A DNA stretch of 38,619 bases, taken from positions 1 through 38,619 of the forward strand of contig DIWB01000032.1 of the NCBI GenBank assembly GCA_002428385.1, in the 5' to 3' direction. A model generated the notes under the pieces. That model worked only from the letters and a program-made list of their open reading frames with translations, had not been told where the DNA came from and ran no database searches. This stretch comes from Bacteroidales bacterium UBA6117 (lineage in GTDB: Bacteria; Bacteroidota; Bacteroidia; Bacteroidales; VadinHA17). Every line of letters begins with the position of its first letter. The stretch's first letter is position 1. This document shows positions 24,987 through 32,652 of this stretch, one piece after another. The position numbers were made by a program, and so were the translations under genes.

Positions 24987-25202
24987 ATGACTAGAAGCGA
25001 ATATGACAAATTAAAATTGAAGCTTCCTAAAAGATACCGATTGATCCTCAGGAAAAGACTTAACAAGTATAGCCTGTCGGCAATAAGCAGCGTGCTCAGG
25101 GGAGCTTATGTAAACAACGAGATCATCGACGCTGCGATACAGCTTGCAGAGGAGTATCAGAATGAGCTTCAGAAATATTCAAAAAAAATTGAACAATTAT
25201 GA
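24987..25202 (+). CDS. Small Cro-like phage DNA-binding protein
   Basis: A 71-residue protein, first of the rightward early genes. The layout PKRYRLILRKRLN...YSLSAISSVLRGAYVNNEIIDAAIQLAEEYQNE resembles small Bacteroidota phage proteins with a HTH core, in which a YSxxxISxVLxG recognition helix is followed by IIxAAxxLAEE. Its position opposite the repressor fits a Cro-type or early regulatory role. Its last 4 bases overlap the next ATG (ATGA). The HTH call is by pattern and moderate in confidence. Confidence 0.65.
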   Translation: MTRSEYDKLKLKLPKRYRLILRKRLNKYSLSAISSVLRGAYVNNEIIDAAIQLAEEYQNELQKYSKKIEQL

Positions 25203-25765
25203 GACCCGTTAATCTACCTGCCGGACTTGAAGATAATGATATGGAGATATATATCCATCATGGGGAACTACGGGTGATTTATGACAGTCAGATAATTTCG
25301 TTCGACCATCTTCCGGAAAGGATCCGGGATATATTCAGCCAGCATATGATAGCCAACAAGGCAGCACTAAAAAGTTTAAAAACTGACTTAGGATTGACAG
25401 ATGCCAACGCTATGCTGATGCAGTATATTAAGTGCAACTTTGGCAACTTCGACGGACAGCCTGACATGAACGAGGACGGGTTGACGATATCCGAATGTTG
25501 GGACTGTGGCCAGAGAGGAACCTGTCCCGGAGAGGGAAAAGTCTGCAGTAGGATCACCGGCCCGAATGGGATGCTCACAAAGCGAGAAACAGAGATCTTT
25601 TTCCTGCTGATCGAAGGCAAGTTCGATAAAGAGATCGCTGCACATTTTGAGGTTACCCTCCCGACAATTGAAACCCAGCTTAAATGCATCCGCGAAAAAC
25701 TCGGATGCAATAATCGTATCGAGGTGATGAACTTCGCGATCCACCGTAAACTTATATTAATCTGA
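25199..25765 (+). CDS. LuxR-type HTH protein with cysteine cluster
   Basis: A 188-residue protein. The C-terminal LuxR-like HTH (about 126-185) reads LTKRETEIFFLLIEGKFDKEIAAHFEVTLPTIETQLKCIREKLG. The N-terminal ~95 residues are not a known receiver. Between them Cys100, Cys103, Cys109 and Cys116 (SECWDCGQRGTCPGEGKVC) could hold zinc or an Fe-S cluster. The gene overlaps the Cro-like gene by 4 bases and belongs to the early phage operon. It is likely a regulator of phage genes; whether the cysteines sense anything is unknown. Confidence 0.75.
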   Translation: MRPVNLPAGLEDNDMEIYIHHGELRVIYDSQIISFDHLPERIRDIFSQHMIANKAALKSLKTDLGLTDANAMLMQYIKCNFGNFDGQPDMNEDGLTISECWDCGQRGTCPGEGKVCSRITGPNGMLTKRETEIFFLLIEGKFDKEIAAHFEVTLPTIETQLKCIREKLGCNNRIEVMNFAIHRKLILI

Positions 25766-25783
25766 TTTCCACATTTTCCAGAT

Positions 25784-26125
25784 ATGGCACAATTTGCAGC
25801 AGAAACCAGGACGTGGCTCACGAAAGTGATAAGGCAGAGGAAACGCCTAATACTTTCAAATAAAAGCTTCAAACCGGAGGCAGATGTAAAACAAGCCCTC
25901 TATATTCTTGACATGATGCTGAAAACCTACAGGTACGAAAATGACCTGCACATGGCTCGCTTTGTCACGCAGCAGCTTGGCAATATTGCCATGATCCTCC
26001 CGGGCTCAGGTTCCACTCTCCGGAGTCAGCGCGAGAGAGAATTTATGGATATCAAAAAGAGGGCGCTCCTGATTTCTGACGCCAGGCCTCTAAGGATCCC
26101 TGCCGAACTTAAAATTCCATTCTGA
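25784..26125 (+). CDS. Phage protein of unknown function
   Basis: A 113-residue mainly helical, basic protein (start ETRTWLTKVIRQRKRLIL, end PLRIPAELKIPF). No recognised domain, signal peptide or membrane helix. Its TGA overlaps the ATG of the next small gene (TGATG), implying coupled translation in the early operon. Confidence 0.6.
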   Translation: MAQFAAETRTWLTKVIRQRKRLILSNKSFKPEADVKQALYILDMMLKTYRYENDLHMARFVTQQLGNIAMILPGSGSTLRSQREREFMDIKKRALLISDARPLRIPAELKIPF

Positions 26126-26232
26126 TGCTTACAGAAGAAGAAACGAGAGTGCTTAACAGGATCCTGATCTTCTCGATCATACTTGGACTTGTTTTTTTGA
26201 TTGCAGTAATACTGATGATCCATGGTAATTGA
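26125..26232 (+). CDS. 35-residue single-helix membrane peptide
   Basis: The ATG at 26125 overlaps the preceding TGA by one base, and the frame closes at 26230-26232. The short charged start LTEEETRVLNR is followed by one 20-residue hydrophobic helix (LIFSIILGLVFLIAVILMI) and HGN. A small phage membrane protein is likely. The next gene overlaps its last 11 bases. Confidence 0.5.
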   Translation: MLTEEETRVLNRILIFSIILGLVFLIAVILMIHGN

Positions 26233-26422
26233 AGGAAAGAAAAATCTGAAACTGGTTAAGGAAAGTTTGCTATCGTATATGGTAGCTTGTTTGGTGGCGA
26301 TAAAGAGATCTCCTAATAAAGAAGTCGCAGCAACCTTTGAACGAAAACTCGACTCTGTAAACGAACTTCTCGGAGCCGTAGAAACAAATCTCAGCTGGCT
26401 AAAAGCGCAGGAAATTAATTAA
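26222..26422 (+). CDS. Small phage protein of unknown function
   Basis: A 66-residue helical protein (KKNLKLVKESLLSYMVACLVAIKRSPNKE, then AAVETNLSWLKAQEIN-like C-terminal helix). It overlaps the membrane peptide gene by 11 bases and meets the next gene by a TAATG junction, as in tightly packed phage operons. No homologous family recognised. Confidence 0.55.
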   Translation: MVIEGKKNLKLVKESLLSYMVACLVAIKRSPNKEVAATFERKLDSVNELLGAVETNLSWLKAQEIN

Positions 26423-26841
26423 TGCCCCAACTGATCCGGGCCAATGTAAGGGGGTTGACGACAGTAACCCGGATCAGCGGGCTTCACCAAAATATGAGAA
26501 CGATGGATATAATTGATTTTAACCTTAAGGTTGCGAAGTATGCTTTTTGCTGCCCTGTCTGCGGAACAATGATCAGGAAAGGCGATAACTACATCGAAGA
26601 AAACGGAGTCGCTACCTGCTTGTGCCGTATGCCAGCACAGACTCCGCATACGGTAAAAGCTGCATCTGATTTTGAAGAGGCCCTCAGAATAGCCGCCAGG
26701 AAGAATCTGAAGCTCAGGCTCGAGATTGAAATTCTGACAATGCATCCGGAAGGGAAAGCAGCCAGGAGCATAAGGCAGAAGTACGAGAGAATCCGTGAGG
26801 ATATCCGTGCAGAAAAGGAAAAATGTAACGTGGAGGGCTGA
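26422..26841 (+). CDS. Phage protein with a zinc-ribbon-like segment
   Basis: A 139-residue protein. Residues ~43-68 contain CCPVCG and, after a KGDNYIEENGVATC stretch, CLC, a zinc-ribbon-like arrangement of five cysteines. The C-terminal half is a long basic helix (RKNLKLRLEIEILTMHPEGK, then SIRQKYERIREDIRAEKEK). The ATG at 26422 is coupled to the preceding stop; a start at 26494 would remove 24 residues of unclear worth. A nucleic-acid role is possible. Confidence 0.6.
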   Translation: MPQLIRANVRGLTTVTRISGLHQNMRTMDIIDFNLKVAKYAFCCPVCGTMIRKGDNYIEENGVATCLCRMPAQTPHTVKAASDFEEALRIAARKNLKLRLEIEILTMHPEGKAARSIRQKYERIREDIRAEKEKCNVEG

Positions 26842-26843
26842 TA

Positions 26844-27170
26844 ATGACAGTATCTGAAGTTGTTAATAAACTGGCAATGGAGCAGGCCCTTGCGCTTGGT
26901 GATCTGGATACTTTGCCTACCTGCAGGAGATATATTCAAATGGCTCTGACTATCGGGCGCGATCACTTCAACGATCAAATGAATGAAATCATCGTATATG
27001 ATCTGGACGGAAACGAGATCTACCGCTTCAAAGGCATACGCGAAGCAGGACGTCAGCTTAATATTGATACCTCCCATATAAGACGCGTAATCCGAGGCGA
27101 CAGACATTCACACCTGGGATTCATATTTAGAAAGGATAAAGAACTGGTACCGGCGAGGGAAAGCGCATAA
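26844..27170 (+). CDS. Stand-alone NUMOD1-domain DNA-binding protein
   Basis: A 108-residue protein. Its C-terminal half (about 48-105) reads IIVYDLDGNEIYRFKGIREA, then GRQLNIDTSHIRRVIRG and HLGFIFRKDKE, which matches the NUMOD1 module: a strand with VYDxxGN, an aromatic-Lys-Gly/Ser-Ile-x-x-Ala helix, a recognition helix and GxxFR. NUMOD1 is normally the specificity part of homing endonucleases, but here no GIY-YIG or HNH nuclease is attached. The N-terminal 45 residues are helical and unrecognised. It stands 3 bases after its neighbour in the early operon, so it could act as a small regulator or replication accessory. Confidence 0.7.
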   Translation: MTVSEVVNKLAMEQALALGDLDTLPTCRRYIQMALTIGRDHFNDQMNEIIVYDLDGNEIYRFKGIREAGRQLNIDTSHIRRVIRGDRHSHLGFIFRKDKELVPARESA

Positions 27171-27202
27171 TTATGATACTAAAATTCTTTTATAATTCCA
27201 AC

Positions 27203-27724
27203 ATGATTACACAAACCCAAATACAAGCAATGTCAGAACATCTCACTGATGCTATGACAAAAGAGGACCTCGGGAGAAGAGACGCAGCAAAATTTCTGAA
27301 TCTCAATCCATGCTACATTACCATGGCGATGAATCCTAAATTCTGGGATTCCATGAGCCGGTTTGCAAAAGACAGAATAAAGGAATGGCATGATAGCAGG
27401 GATTTAATTTCAGCATTTCAGATACCAGAGGGAGAGGAAATATGGAAACCTGCTGAGAAAGTTTCACAAAAGACCGCAGTTGATGTGAAAGAAACAGAAC
27501 CGGTGAGAGAGCAGAACGCACCGGAGGCACCGAGGACCAGAAGAGTTAAAAAGGTAAGGAAGATAAAAGCACCCATATCAAAGAAAGACGTGGAGAAGGA
27601 AGTTTTTTATGAATCGACACCGCTCAAATGCGAACCAAAAATTGAATATACCGAAAGAGCCCGCCTGAAAGGGCACTCGATATCGAAATCAACCTGGTTA
27701 TCAACGGGAAAAAGGTTGCGCTGA
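27203..27724 (+). CDS. Small HTH-like phage protein with basic tail
   Basis: 173 residues from the ATG at 27203; an ATG at 27173, 3 bases after the previous stop, adds ten residues of poor quality. The N-terminal part contains AMTKEDLGRRDAAKFLNLNPCYITMAMNPKFWD, which looks like a helix-turn-helix. The middle is charged, and the C-terminal half is strongly basic (RTRRVKKVRKIKAP). It probably binds DNA. It lies 10 bases before the primase-helicase. Confidence 0.6.
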   Translation: MITQTQIQAMSEHLTDAMTKEDLGRRDAAKFLNLNPCYITMAMNPKFWDSMSRFAKDRIKEWHDSRDLISAFQIPEGEEIWKPAEKVSQKTAVDVKETEPVREQNAPEAPRTRRVKKVRKIKAPISKKDVEKEVFYESTPLKCEPKIEYTERARLKGHSISKSTWLSTGKRLR

Positions 27725-27734
27725 ATTAGTCAAT

Positions 27735-30700
27735 ATGGACAACGCCAGGGAAAAGATTCTTGACCTCGACATTGTTGAAGTCGTTGGTAAATACACACAG
27801 CTGAAAAAGGCCGGAGTTAATTATAGAGGATTGTGCCCTATCCACAAGGAGAAGACTCCGAGTATGGTTGTTTCCCCTGAAAAAAATATCTGGAAGTGCT
27901 TCGGATGTGGCAAGGGAGGGAACATTATTGATTTCGTAATGGCGAATGAGGGTTTAACGTTCTATGAAGCCCTTAGTAAACTCGCAAAAGAGCATAACAT
28001 AGAACTGCCAAAAAGAGAACAGACCGACGAGCAGAGAAAGGAAGATCTGCACCGTGAGGCACTTTTCACTGTAAACTCTATTGCCTCGAGGTACTTTGAG
28101 GAATGCCTTTATAAACCCGAAAATAAGGCGGCCCTCGATTATGCCCTCTCGCGATGGAGCGAAGAGACAATAAAGCTTTTCAGCATAGGCTTTGCTCCGG
28201 GATCCTGGGACGGACTGACAAAAGACTTCGCGAATCGCGGAGTCAAAACAGAAATAGCCCTCGAAGCCGGACTACTGAGAGAAAGCACTAAGAATAAGAA
28301 GATATACGATTATTTCCGTGGGAGGATCATGTTCCCCATAAAAGACAAGATGGGAAGGATTGTCGGGTTCAGTGGCAGGGTATTGCCGACGGATCAGCTA
28401 GGACAGAAGGAAGAGGCAAAGTACATCAATACCCCTGAGACTGTAATTTATAACAAGGGAAAGATTCTATACGGGCTCAATACTGCTCTCAGATCCATAA
28501 GGGAAAAGCAATTTGCCTACCTGGTAGAAGGAAACGCTGACGTAATAAAGCTCCAGGGAATAAACATAAATAATACCGTCGGTACCTGCGGTACCAGCTT
28601 AACGAAGGAGCAGATATCTGTCCTCAAACCCCTCATAAAAAGTGTCAATATCATCGGCGACTCTGATAAGGCAGGACAAAAGGCGGTAAAGAGAAGCGCT
28701 GAAATGTTGATACAGGAGGGCATATCAGTATGTGTCGTGACTTTTCCGGAGGGAGAAGAAAAGCAGGATCCAGATTCATTCTTCACTTCTGAAGAGCAGT
28801 TTAAGGAATATGTAAACAAGAACATCCCTGACTACATCCTTTACAGGGCAAGACAACTCGCCGAAAAGGCACATAACCCTGACTTCAAAGCGAAGGCAGT
28901 GGACGAATTGAGCAGCCTGATCTGCAAGCTCGAGGATCCGACACTCCATGAACTCTACGCGGACCAGCTGGGGAAGATAATAGGATCAAAAAAAGCCTGG
29001 ACTGATAAAATTAAGTTTATCCTGAGGGAGGAAGGGAAGGAAGACAATAAGGAGAAAAAAGACTTTATACCGGCCAATGTCGACGTTAACGAATTTGAGC
29101 GTTACGGGTTTTATTCGGACAAAGACGGATACCACTTCCGCACCAGGCAGGGTATAACCAGGGGCTGTAACTTCACCATGAAACCCCTCTTTCATATCCA
29201 GAGCGTCATAAATGCGAAGAGACTGTACCAGATCACAAACGAATACGGCCACACCGAGGTAATTGAGCTGCTGCAGAAAGATCTTGTTGCCCTGGCAAGC
29301 TTCAAGGTGAGAGTCGAGAGCCTTGGCAACTTCCTTTGGGAGGCTACCGAGACAGAACTTAATAAGCTGAAGCGGTACCTCTACGAGAAAACCGAGACCT
29401 GTATAGAAATCACACAACTCGGCTGGCAGAAGACAGGGTTCTATGCCTGGGCGAACGGGATATATAACGGCCAATTTACAGCCGTGGACGGAAACGGGAT
29501 AGTAAAGCACGGGGATAAAAACTATTATCTGCCTGCGTTCTCCAGTATCTATAAAGGGGAAGACGGGCTATTTATGAGTGAAAGAAAATTCATTCACCGA
29601 GAGGGCAATAAAATAACACTCTACGATTATTCCCGCCGGCTGATAGATGTTTACGGGGATAACGCCATGATCGCGCTGTGCTTCTACTTTGCCACTCTCT
29701 TCCGCGATTACCTGGTCAATATCTTCAACTTCTTTCCGATACTGAACCTGTTCGGTCCGAAGGGCGCCGGTAAGACCGAGCTGGCTGTTTCTATCCTTCA
29801 TTTTTTCGGGCGCGGGGGTAAGGGACCTAACATCAATAACACCACCAAGGCAGCCCTGGCTGACCACGTGGCTCAGATCGCAAACGGTTGTATCCATATC
29901 GACGAATACAAAAATAACATCGACTTCGAGAAGATCGAGTTTCTGAAGGGATTATGGGATGGAACCGGACGAACAAAGATGAACATGGACAAGGATAAGA
30001 AAAAGGAGACCACCGCTGTTGACTGCGGAGTGATTCTCTCCGGACAGGAAATGCCAACTGCCGACATTGCCCTGTTCTCGAGGCTTATTTATTTGAGTTT
30101 CTTCAAAACAGAATATACCGAGGATGAAAAGAAAAACTTCACGGAGCTGAAGGAGATTGAAAAGAAGGGGCTTACTCATATCACTCATGAGATCCTTACC
30201 TATCGGGATTTTTTCAAGGAAAACTATCTCGGAGTTTACGATCATATCTCAATGGAAATATCCAGGGAGTTAGGGAAAGAGATCATTGAGGACCGGTTGT
30301 TCCGCGGCTGGGCCATGATCGTAAGCGCTTTCGCTACTCTCGAGAGCAAAATAAGCGTTCCCTTCACCCGCCCTGAGCTTATATCATCAGCGGCCAGACA
30401 GCTGAAGATACAGCAGAAGGAGACCAGGACGAGCAACGAGATCTCCACTTTTTGGAATTTAGTCCAGTACATGCAAGCAGACGGAATGATCCAGGAAGGC
30501 GTCGACTTTAAAATCGACTTTGCAGTTTCTTCTATTAAGACAGATGTTGTCGATGCTCATTTCCCCGAACCGAAGAATGTCCTCTTTATTCAGTACAGCA
30601 GGATCATTCCCCTTTACCGGAAGATCGGAAAAACCAACAATGAGAAAATTCTGCCGGCTGATTCGATCGATTATTATTTAAAACATGATAAGCGGTACCT

Positions 30701-30908
30701 GGGGAAAAAACTGATTGCATTCAGGGCTTTGGATCCAAAAACGGGTTTGGAACTCACAGATGGCAATGGAAACAAAAAAAGGAAGGTTACAAACGCTTAT
30801 GCCTTCATTTATGACCTGCTTGGCATCACTTTACACTCGGAAGAAACTGAGGATGATTTATTTAAACCACTTAACAGTAAGAGGCAGGATGATGATCCAC
30901 CGTACTGA
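27735..30908 (+). CDS. Phage primase-helicase: CHC2 zinc finger, TOPRIM, P-loop ATPase
   Basis: A 1057-residue replication protein. The N-terminal DnaG-type zinc finger has Cys34, His37, Cys55 and Cys58 (CPIHKEKTPSM; CFGCGKGGNIIDFV). The DnaG core (about 70-230) and TOPRIM follow, with YLVEGNADV (Glu near 262) and NIIGDSDKAGQKA as the metal-binding acidic residues. The C-terminal half (about 430-1000) resembles the DUF927 / superfamily 3 helicase-like primase partners, with Walker A FGPKGAGKTEL near 674 and Walker B CIHIDEYKN near 718. One chain should prime and unwind at the phage origin. The candidate origin array lies directly after its stop codon, and the small early genes precede it. Confidence 0.9.
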   Translation: MDNAREKILDLDIVEVVGKYTQLKKAGVNYRGLCPIHKEKTPSMVVSPEKNIWKCFGCGKGGNIIDFVMANEGLTFYEALSKLAKEHNIELPKREQTDEQRKEDLHREALFTVNSIASRYFEECLYKPENKAALDYALSRWSEETIKLFSIGFAPGSWDGLTKDFANRGVKTEIALEAGLLRESTKNKKIYDYFRGRIMFPIKDKMGRIVGFSGRVLPTDQLGQKEEAKYINTPETVIYNKGKILYGLNTALRSIREKQFAYLVEGNADVIKLQGININNTVGTCGTSLTKEQISVLKPLIKSVNIIGDSDKAGQKAVKRSAEMLIQEGISVCVVTFPEGEEKQDPDSFFTSEEQFKEYVNKNIPDYILYRARQLAEKAHNPDFKAKAVDELSSLICKLEDPTLHELYADQLGKIIGSKKAWTDKIKFILREEGKEDNKEKKDFIPANVDVNEFERYGFYSDKDGYHFRTRQGITRGCNFTMKPLFHIQSVINAKRLYQITNEYGHTEVIELLQKDLVALASFKVRVESLGNFLWEATETELNKLKRYLYEKTETCIEITQLGWQKTGFYAWANGIYNGQFTAVDGNGIVKHGDKNYYLPAFSSIYKGEDGLFMSERKFIHREGNKITLYDYSRRLIDVYGDNAMIALCFYFATLFRDYLVNIFNFFPILNLFGPKGAGKTELAVSILHFFGRGGKGPNINNTTKAALADHVAQIANGCIHIDEYKNNIDFEKIEFLKGLWDGTGRTKMNMDKDKKKETTAVDCGVILSGQEMPTADIALFSRLIYLSFFKTEYTEDEKKNFTELKEIEKKGLTHITHEILTYRDFFKENYLGVYDHISMEISRELGKEIIEDRLFRGWAMIVSAFATLESKISVPFTRPELISSAARQLKIQQKETRTSNEISTFWNLVQYMQADGMIQEGVDFKIDFAVSSIKTDVVDAHFPEPKNVLFIQYSRIIPLYRKIGKTNNEKILPADSIDYYLKHDKRYLGKKLIAFRALDPKTGLELTDGNGNKKRKVTNAYAFIYDLLGITLHSEETEDDLFKPLNSKRQDDDPPY

Positions 30909-30940
30909 AAAATATTTTTTGAAAAACTTGGCGATAAAAA

Positions 30941-31163
30941 GGCATCTACAGCATCTACAACCATCTACAAAATATAAAATACTGATAATAAATAATATAT
31001 AAAGATAAACTAAGAATATGAAACATCTACAACCATCTACAACCATCTACAAGCATCTACATTCATCTACAGAAATCAGGGTTAAATCTACAACCCTTAA
31101 AAATGATGATACTGAATATCAATTAAATAAAAGTTGTAGACGGTTGTAGATGCTGTAGATGGC
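30941..31163. repeat. Iteron-like array of CATCTACAA, candidate phage replication origin
   Basis: Direct copies lie at 30943, 30952 and 30962 (units of 9-10 bases) and at 31024, 31034, 31044, 31054 and 31064 (exact 10-base spacing, CATCTACAAC-like). A degenerate copy is at 31085. Inverted copies (TTGTAGATG) are at 31134, 31144 and 31154. The first and last clusters (30941-30971 and 31133-31163) are reverse complements of each other over about 28 of 31 bases. The space 30971-31023 is extremely AT-rich. Iterons around an AT-rich segment next to the primase-helicase is the classic origin layout. A transcription-regulatory array is the alternative. The stretch 30909-31203 holds no gene. Confidence 0.75.
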
Positions 31164-31203
31164 AAAATAGGTATCCTGTGCAGAAAAAATAAAATTTTTT
31201 GGT

Positions 31204-31593
31204 ATGGAAAAATTCTTTTTACAGAATAGATTTTTAACTCCCGATTTTGATGATATAGAGTTTCAATGGAATCTCTCAGTTGAAGATATTAATGAATCAA
31301 ATAGAGGGTATGATGACGCTATAGCATTCATCGTAACAACATTCAATTGTTCGGAAGATCCTTATGATGTATGCAATAGTATTGAAAATGCCCTGATATC
31401 TGTTTTTTTAAAATTAACGCACGACAATCATTCTAAAAGTTATCTGGCAACCCATTGCAGAATGATTATACAGAAGATATCTGAGCAGATAGAATGTTAT
31501 CCAAGAGTATTACGCTTTTTATTTACACGAGAGAACGAAGCCAGTTTTATTTTTTATGCAGGAATTTTTAATTACCTGTTTTTTAGAAACTAA
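31204..31593 (+). CDS. Phage protein of unknown function
   Basis: A 129-residue protein, acidic at the N-terminus (TPDFDDIEFQWNLSVEDINESNRGYDDA) with a helical C-terminal half. No recognised motif. It is the first gene after the candidate origin and AT-richer than the chromosomal genes. Confidence 0.55.
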   Translation: MEKFFLQNRFLTPDFDDIEFQWNLSVEDINESNRGYDDAIAFIVTTFNCSEDPYDVCNSIENALISVFLKLTHDNHSKSYLATHCRMIIQKISEQIECYPRVLRFLFTRENEASFIFYAGIFNYLFFRN

Positions 31594-31606
31594 AGGATTA
31601 TTTGTA

Positions 31607-31882
31607 ATGATAATTTATGTCCCCGACTCAATCCGTCCTTACAATCCAGGCTTTCCTGATAAAGTTTTGTCGAGATACATTGATAATGTATGGCGCGATT
31701 GTGAGGCCATGCGTCCGGGGGATAAGTGGATAATAAGCGAGATTGCAGAAAACCATCCTGATCTTTTTGTTGCGTGTGTAAAGAACTACATGGACGAACA
31801 TGATAACCAGGACGGGATCTCATTTAACAATGAAAAATGTGAGGTGCTCAGGAAGACTGATGTATCACTATTACAAAAATAA
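31607..31882 (+). CDS. Phage protein of unknown function
   Basis: 91 residues from the ATG at 31607, chosen because upstream in-frame codons lie inside the preceding gene. The sequence includes GDKWIISEIAENHPDLFVACVKNYMDEHDN, which has the amphipathic helices of a small HTH-like or adaptor domain, but no family is recognised. It is followed by the zinc-finger-like gene 21 bases on. Confidence 0.55.
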   Translation: MIIYVPDSIRPYNPGFPDKVLSRYIDNVWRDCEAMRPGDKWIISEIAENHPDLFVACVKNYMDEHDNQDGISFNNEKCEVLRKTDVSLLQK

Positions 31883-31903
31883 TAACCTTAAAACTAAAAT
31901 AAT

Positions 31904-32104
31904 ATGTCTTACGGAACATGCAAAATTTGCGGATGTACAGAAGATGCCGCCTGTTACCATCCTGAATTCGGTCTATGTTTTTGGATCGACGAAACACATG
32001 AACTCTGCAGTCATTGCGTAGAACTGAAGGATGACCTAGATGTAATACGAAAGGCTGATTTTGAAAAAAAAAGGATTAATAACCCTAACACCAAAAAAAC
32101 ATGA
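31904..32104 (+). CDS. Small cysteine-rich (zinc-finger-like) phage protein
   Basis: 66 residues with Cys6, Cys9, Cys11, Cys17, Cys25, Cys35 and Cys38 (CKICGC; HELCSHC), a pattern that should bind one or two zinc ions. The N-terminus (YGTCKICGCTEDAACYHPEFGLCFWID) resembles small phage proteins often annotated only as hypothetical. The tail is basic. Its stop overlaps the ATG of the next short frame. Confidence 0.6.
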   Translation: MSYGTCKICGCTEDAACYHPEFGLCFWIDETHELCSHCVELKDDLDVIRKADFEKKRINNPNTKKT

Positions 32105-32166
32105 AGTACTATTTCACATTAATCAGCAACGACTACCGGGCTGCAATAAAAAGGATGTTTAAATAA
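32101..32166 (+). CDS. Possible 21-residue peptide
   Basis: The ATG at 32101 overlaps the previous stop (ATGA) and encodes KYYFTLISNDYRAAIKRMFK before a TAA at 32164-32166. Tight coupling and absence of stop codons argue for translation; the length argues against certainty. Confidence 0.3.
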   Translation: MKYYFTLISNDYRAAIKRMFK

Positions 32167-32180
32167 AAAACCAGATAACG

Positions 32181-32408
32181 ATGAGAGATCTGTATAACTT
32201 TTTCTTTTACAAAAACTACCGGATTAAGGAGATTAACTCAACATATCCTACCGGGTGGATCTATGTTACCAATCCGATCACGGAATTAGAGGCGCGGCTA
32301 TGGCTCTGGAGCAATCACTGTAAAGCCAGGGAAAACGCCGGACCATCTCTTAATATTTGCAGTGAACTAATCTGGTGGCAGGCAGAGAACATTTACGCTA
32401 ACTTATAG
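32181..32408 (+). CDS. Small phage protein of unknown function
   Basis: A 75-residue protein rich in Trp and aromatic residues (YNFFFYKNYRIKEIN, PTGWIYVTN, LWLWSNHCKARENAG, LIWWQAENIYANL). No family recognised. It is in the same dense operon of small genes and ends 8 bases before the SEC-C gene. Confidence 0.5.
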   Translation: MRDLYNFFFYKNYRIKEINSTYPTGWIYVTNPITELEARLWLWSNHCKARENAGPSLNICSELIWWQAENIYANL

Positions 32409-32416
32409 ATTCAACA

Positions 32417-32638
32417 ATGAACGACAAGAAAGAAGGTACTAATGACGGACTTAAGGCTGAGGGTAGGTTTCCAAAGCAGCTGGGGCAGATCCCATACAAG
32501 CGTAAAAACCATCTTCCCGGAAGAAATGACAAGTGTACGTGCGGAAGCGGACTGAAATTCAAACACTGCTGCGAGAAAAACATGAGACGGAGCATACAGA
32601 AAAAGTTCATTGAAGCCAGGCAAAAGAAAGTCAAATAA
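32417..32638 (+). CDS. SEC-C motif protein
   Basis: 73 residues. The segment RNDKCTCGSGLKFKHCC (Cys40, Cys42, His50, Cys51) is the SEC-C zinc motif, known from the SecA C-terminus, where it binds SecB. Stand-alone SEC-C proteins occur in phages and have unknown partners. The tail is a basic helix (NMRRSIQKKFIEARQKKVK). It precedes the methyltransferase by 14 bases. Confidence 0.72.
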   Translation: MNDKKEGTNDGLKAEGRFPKQLGQIPYKRKNHLPGRNDKCTCGSGLKFKHCCEKNMRRSIQKKFIEARQKKVK

Positions 32639-32652
32639 AAAAGCACTGAAAA

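Noticed and set aside
30941..31163. CRISPR array
   Set aside because: Repeat units are only 9-10 bases without spacers of constant length, they occur in both orientations, and no cas gene is near.
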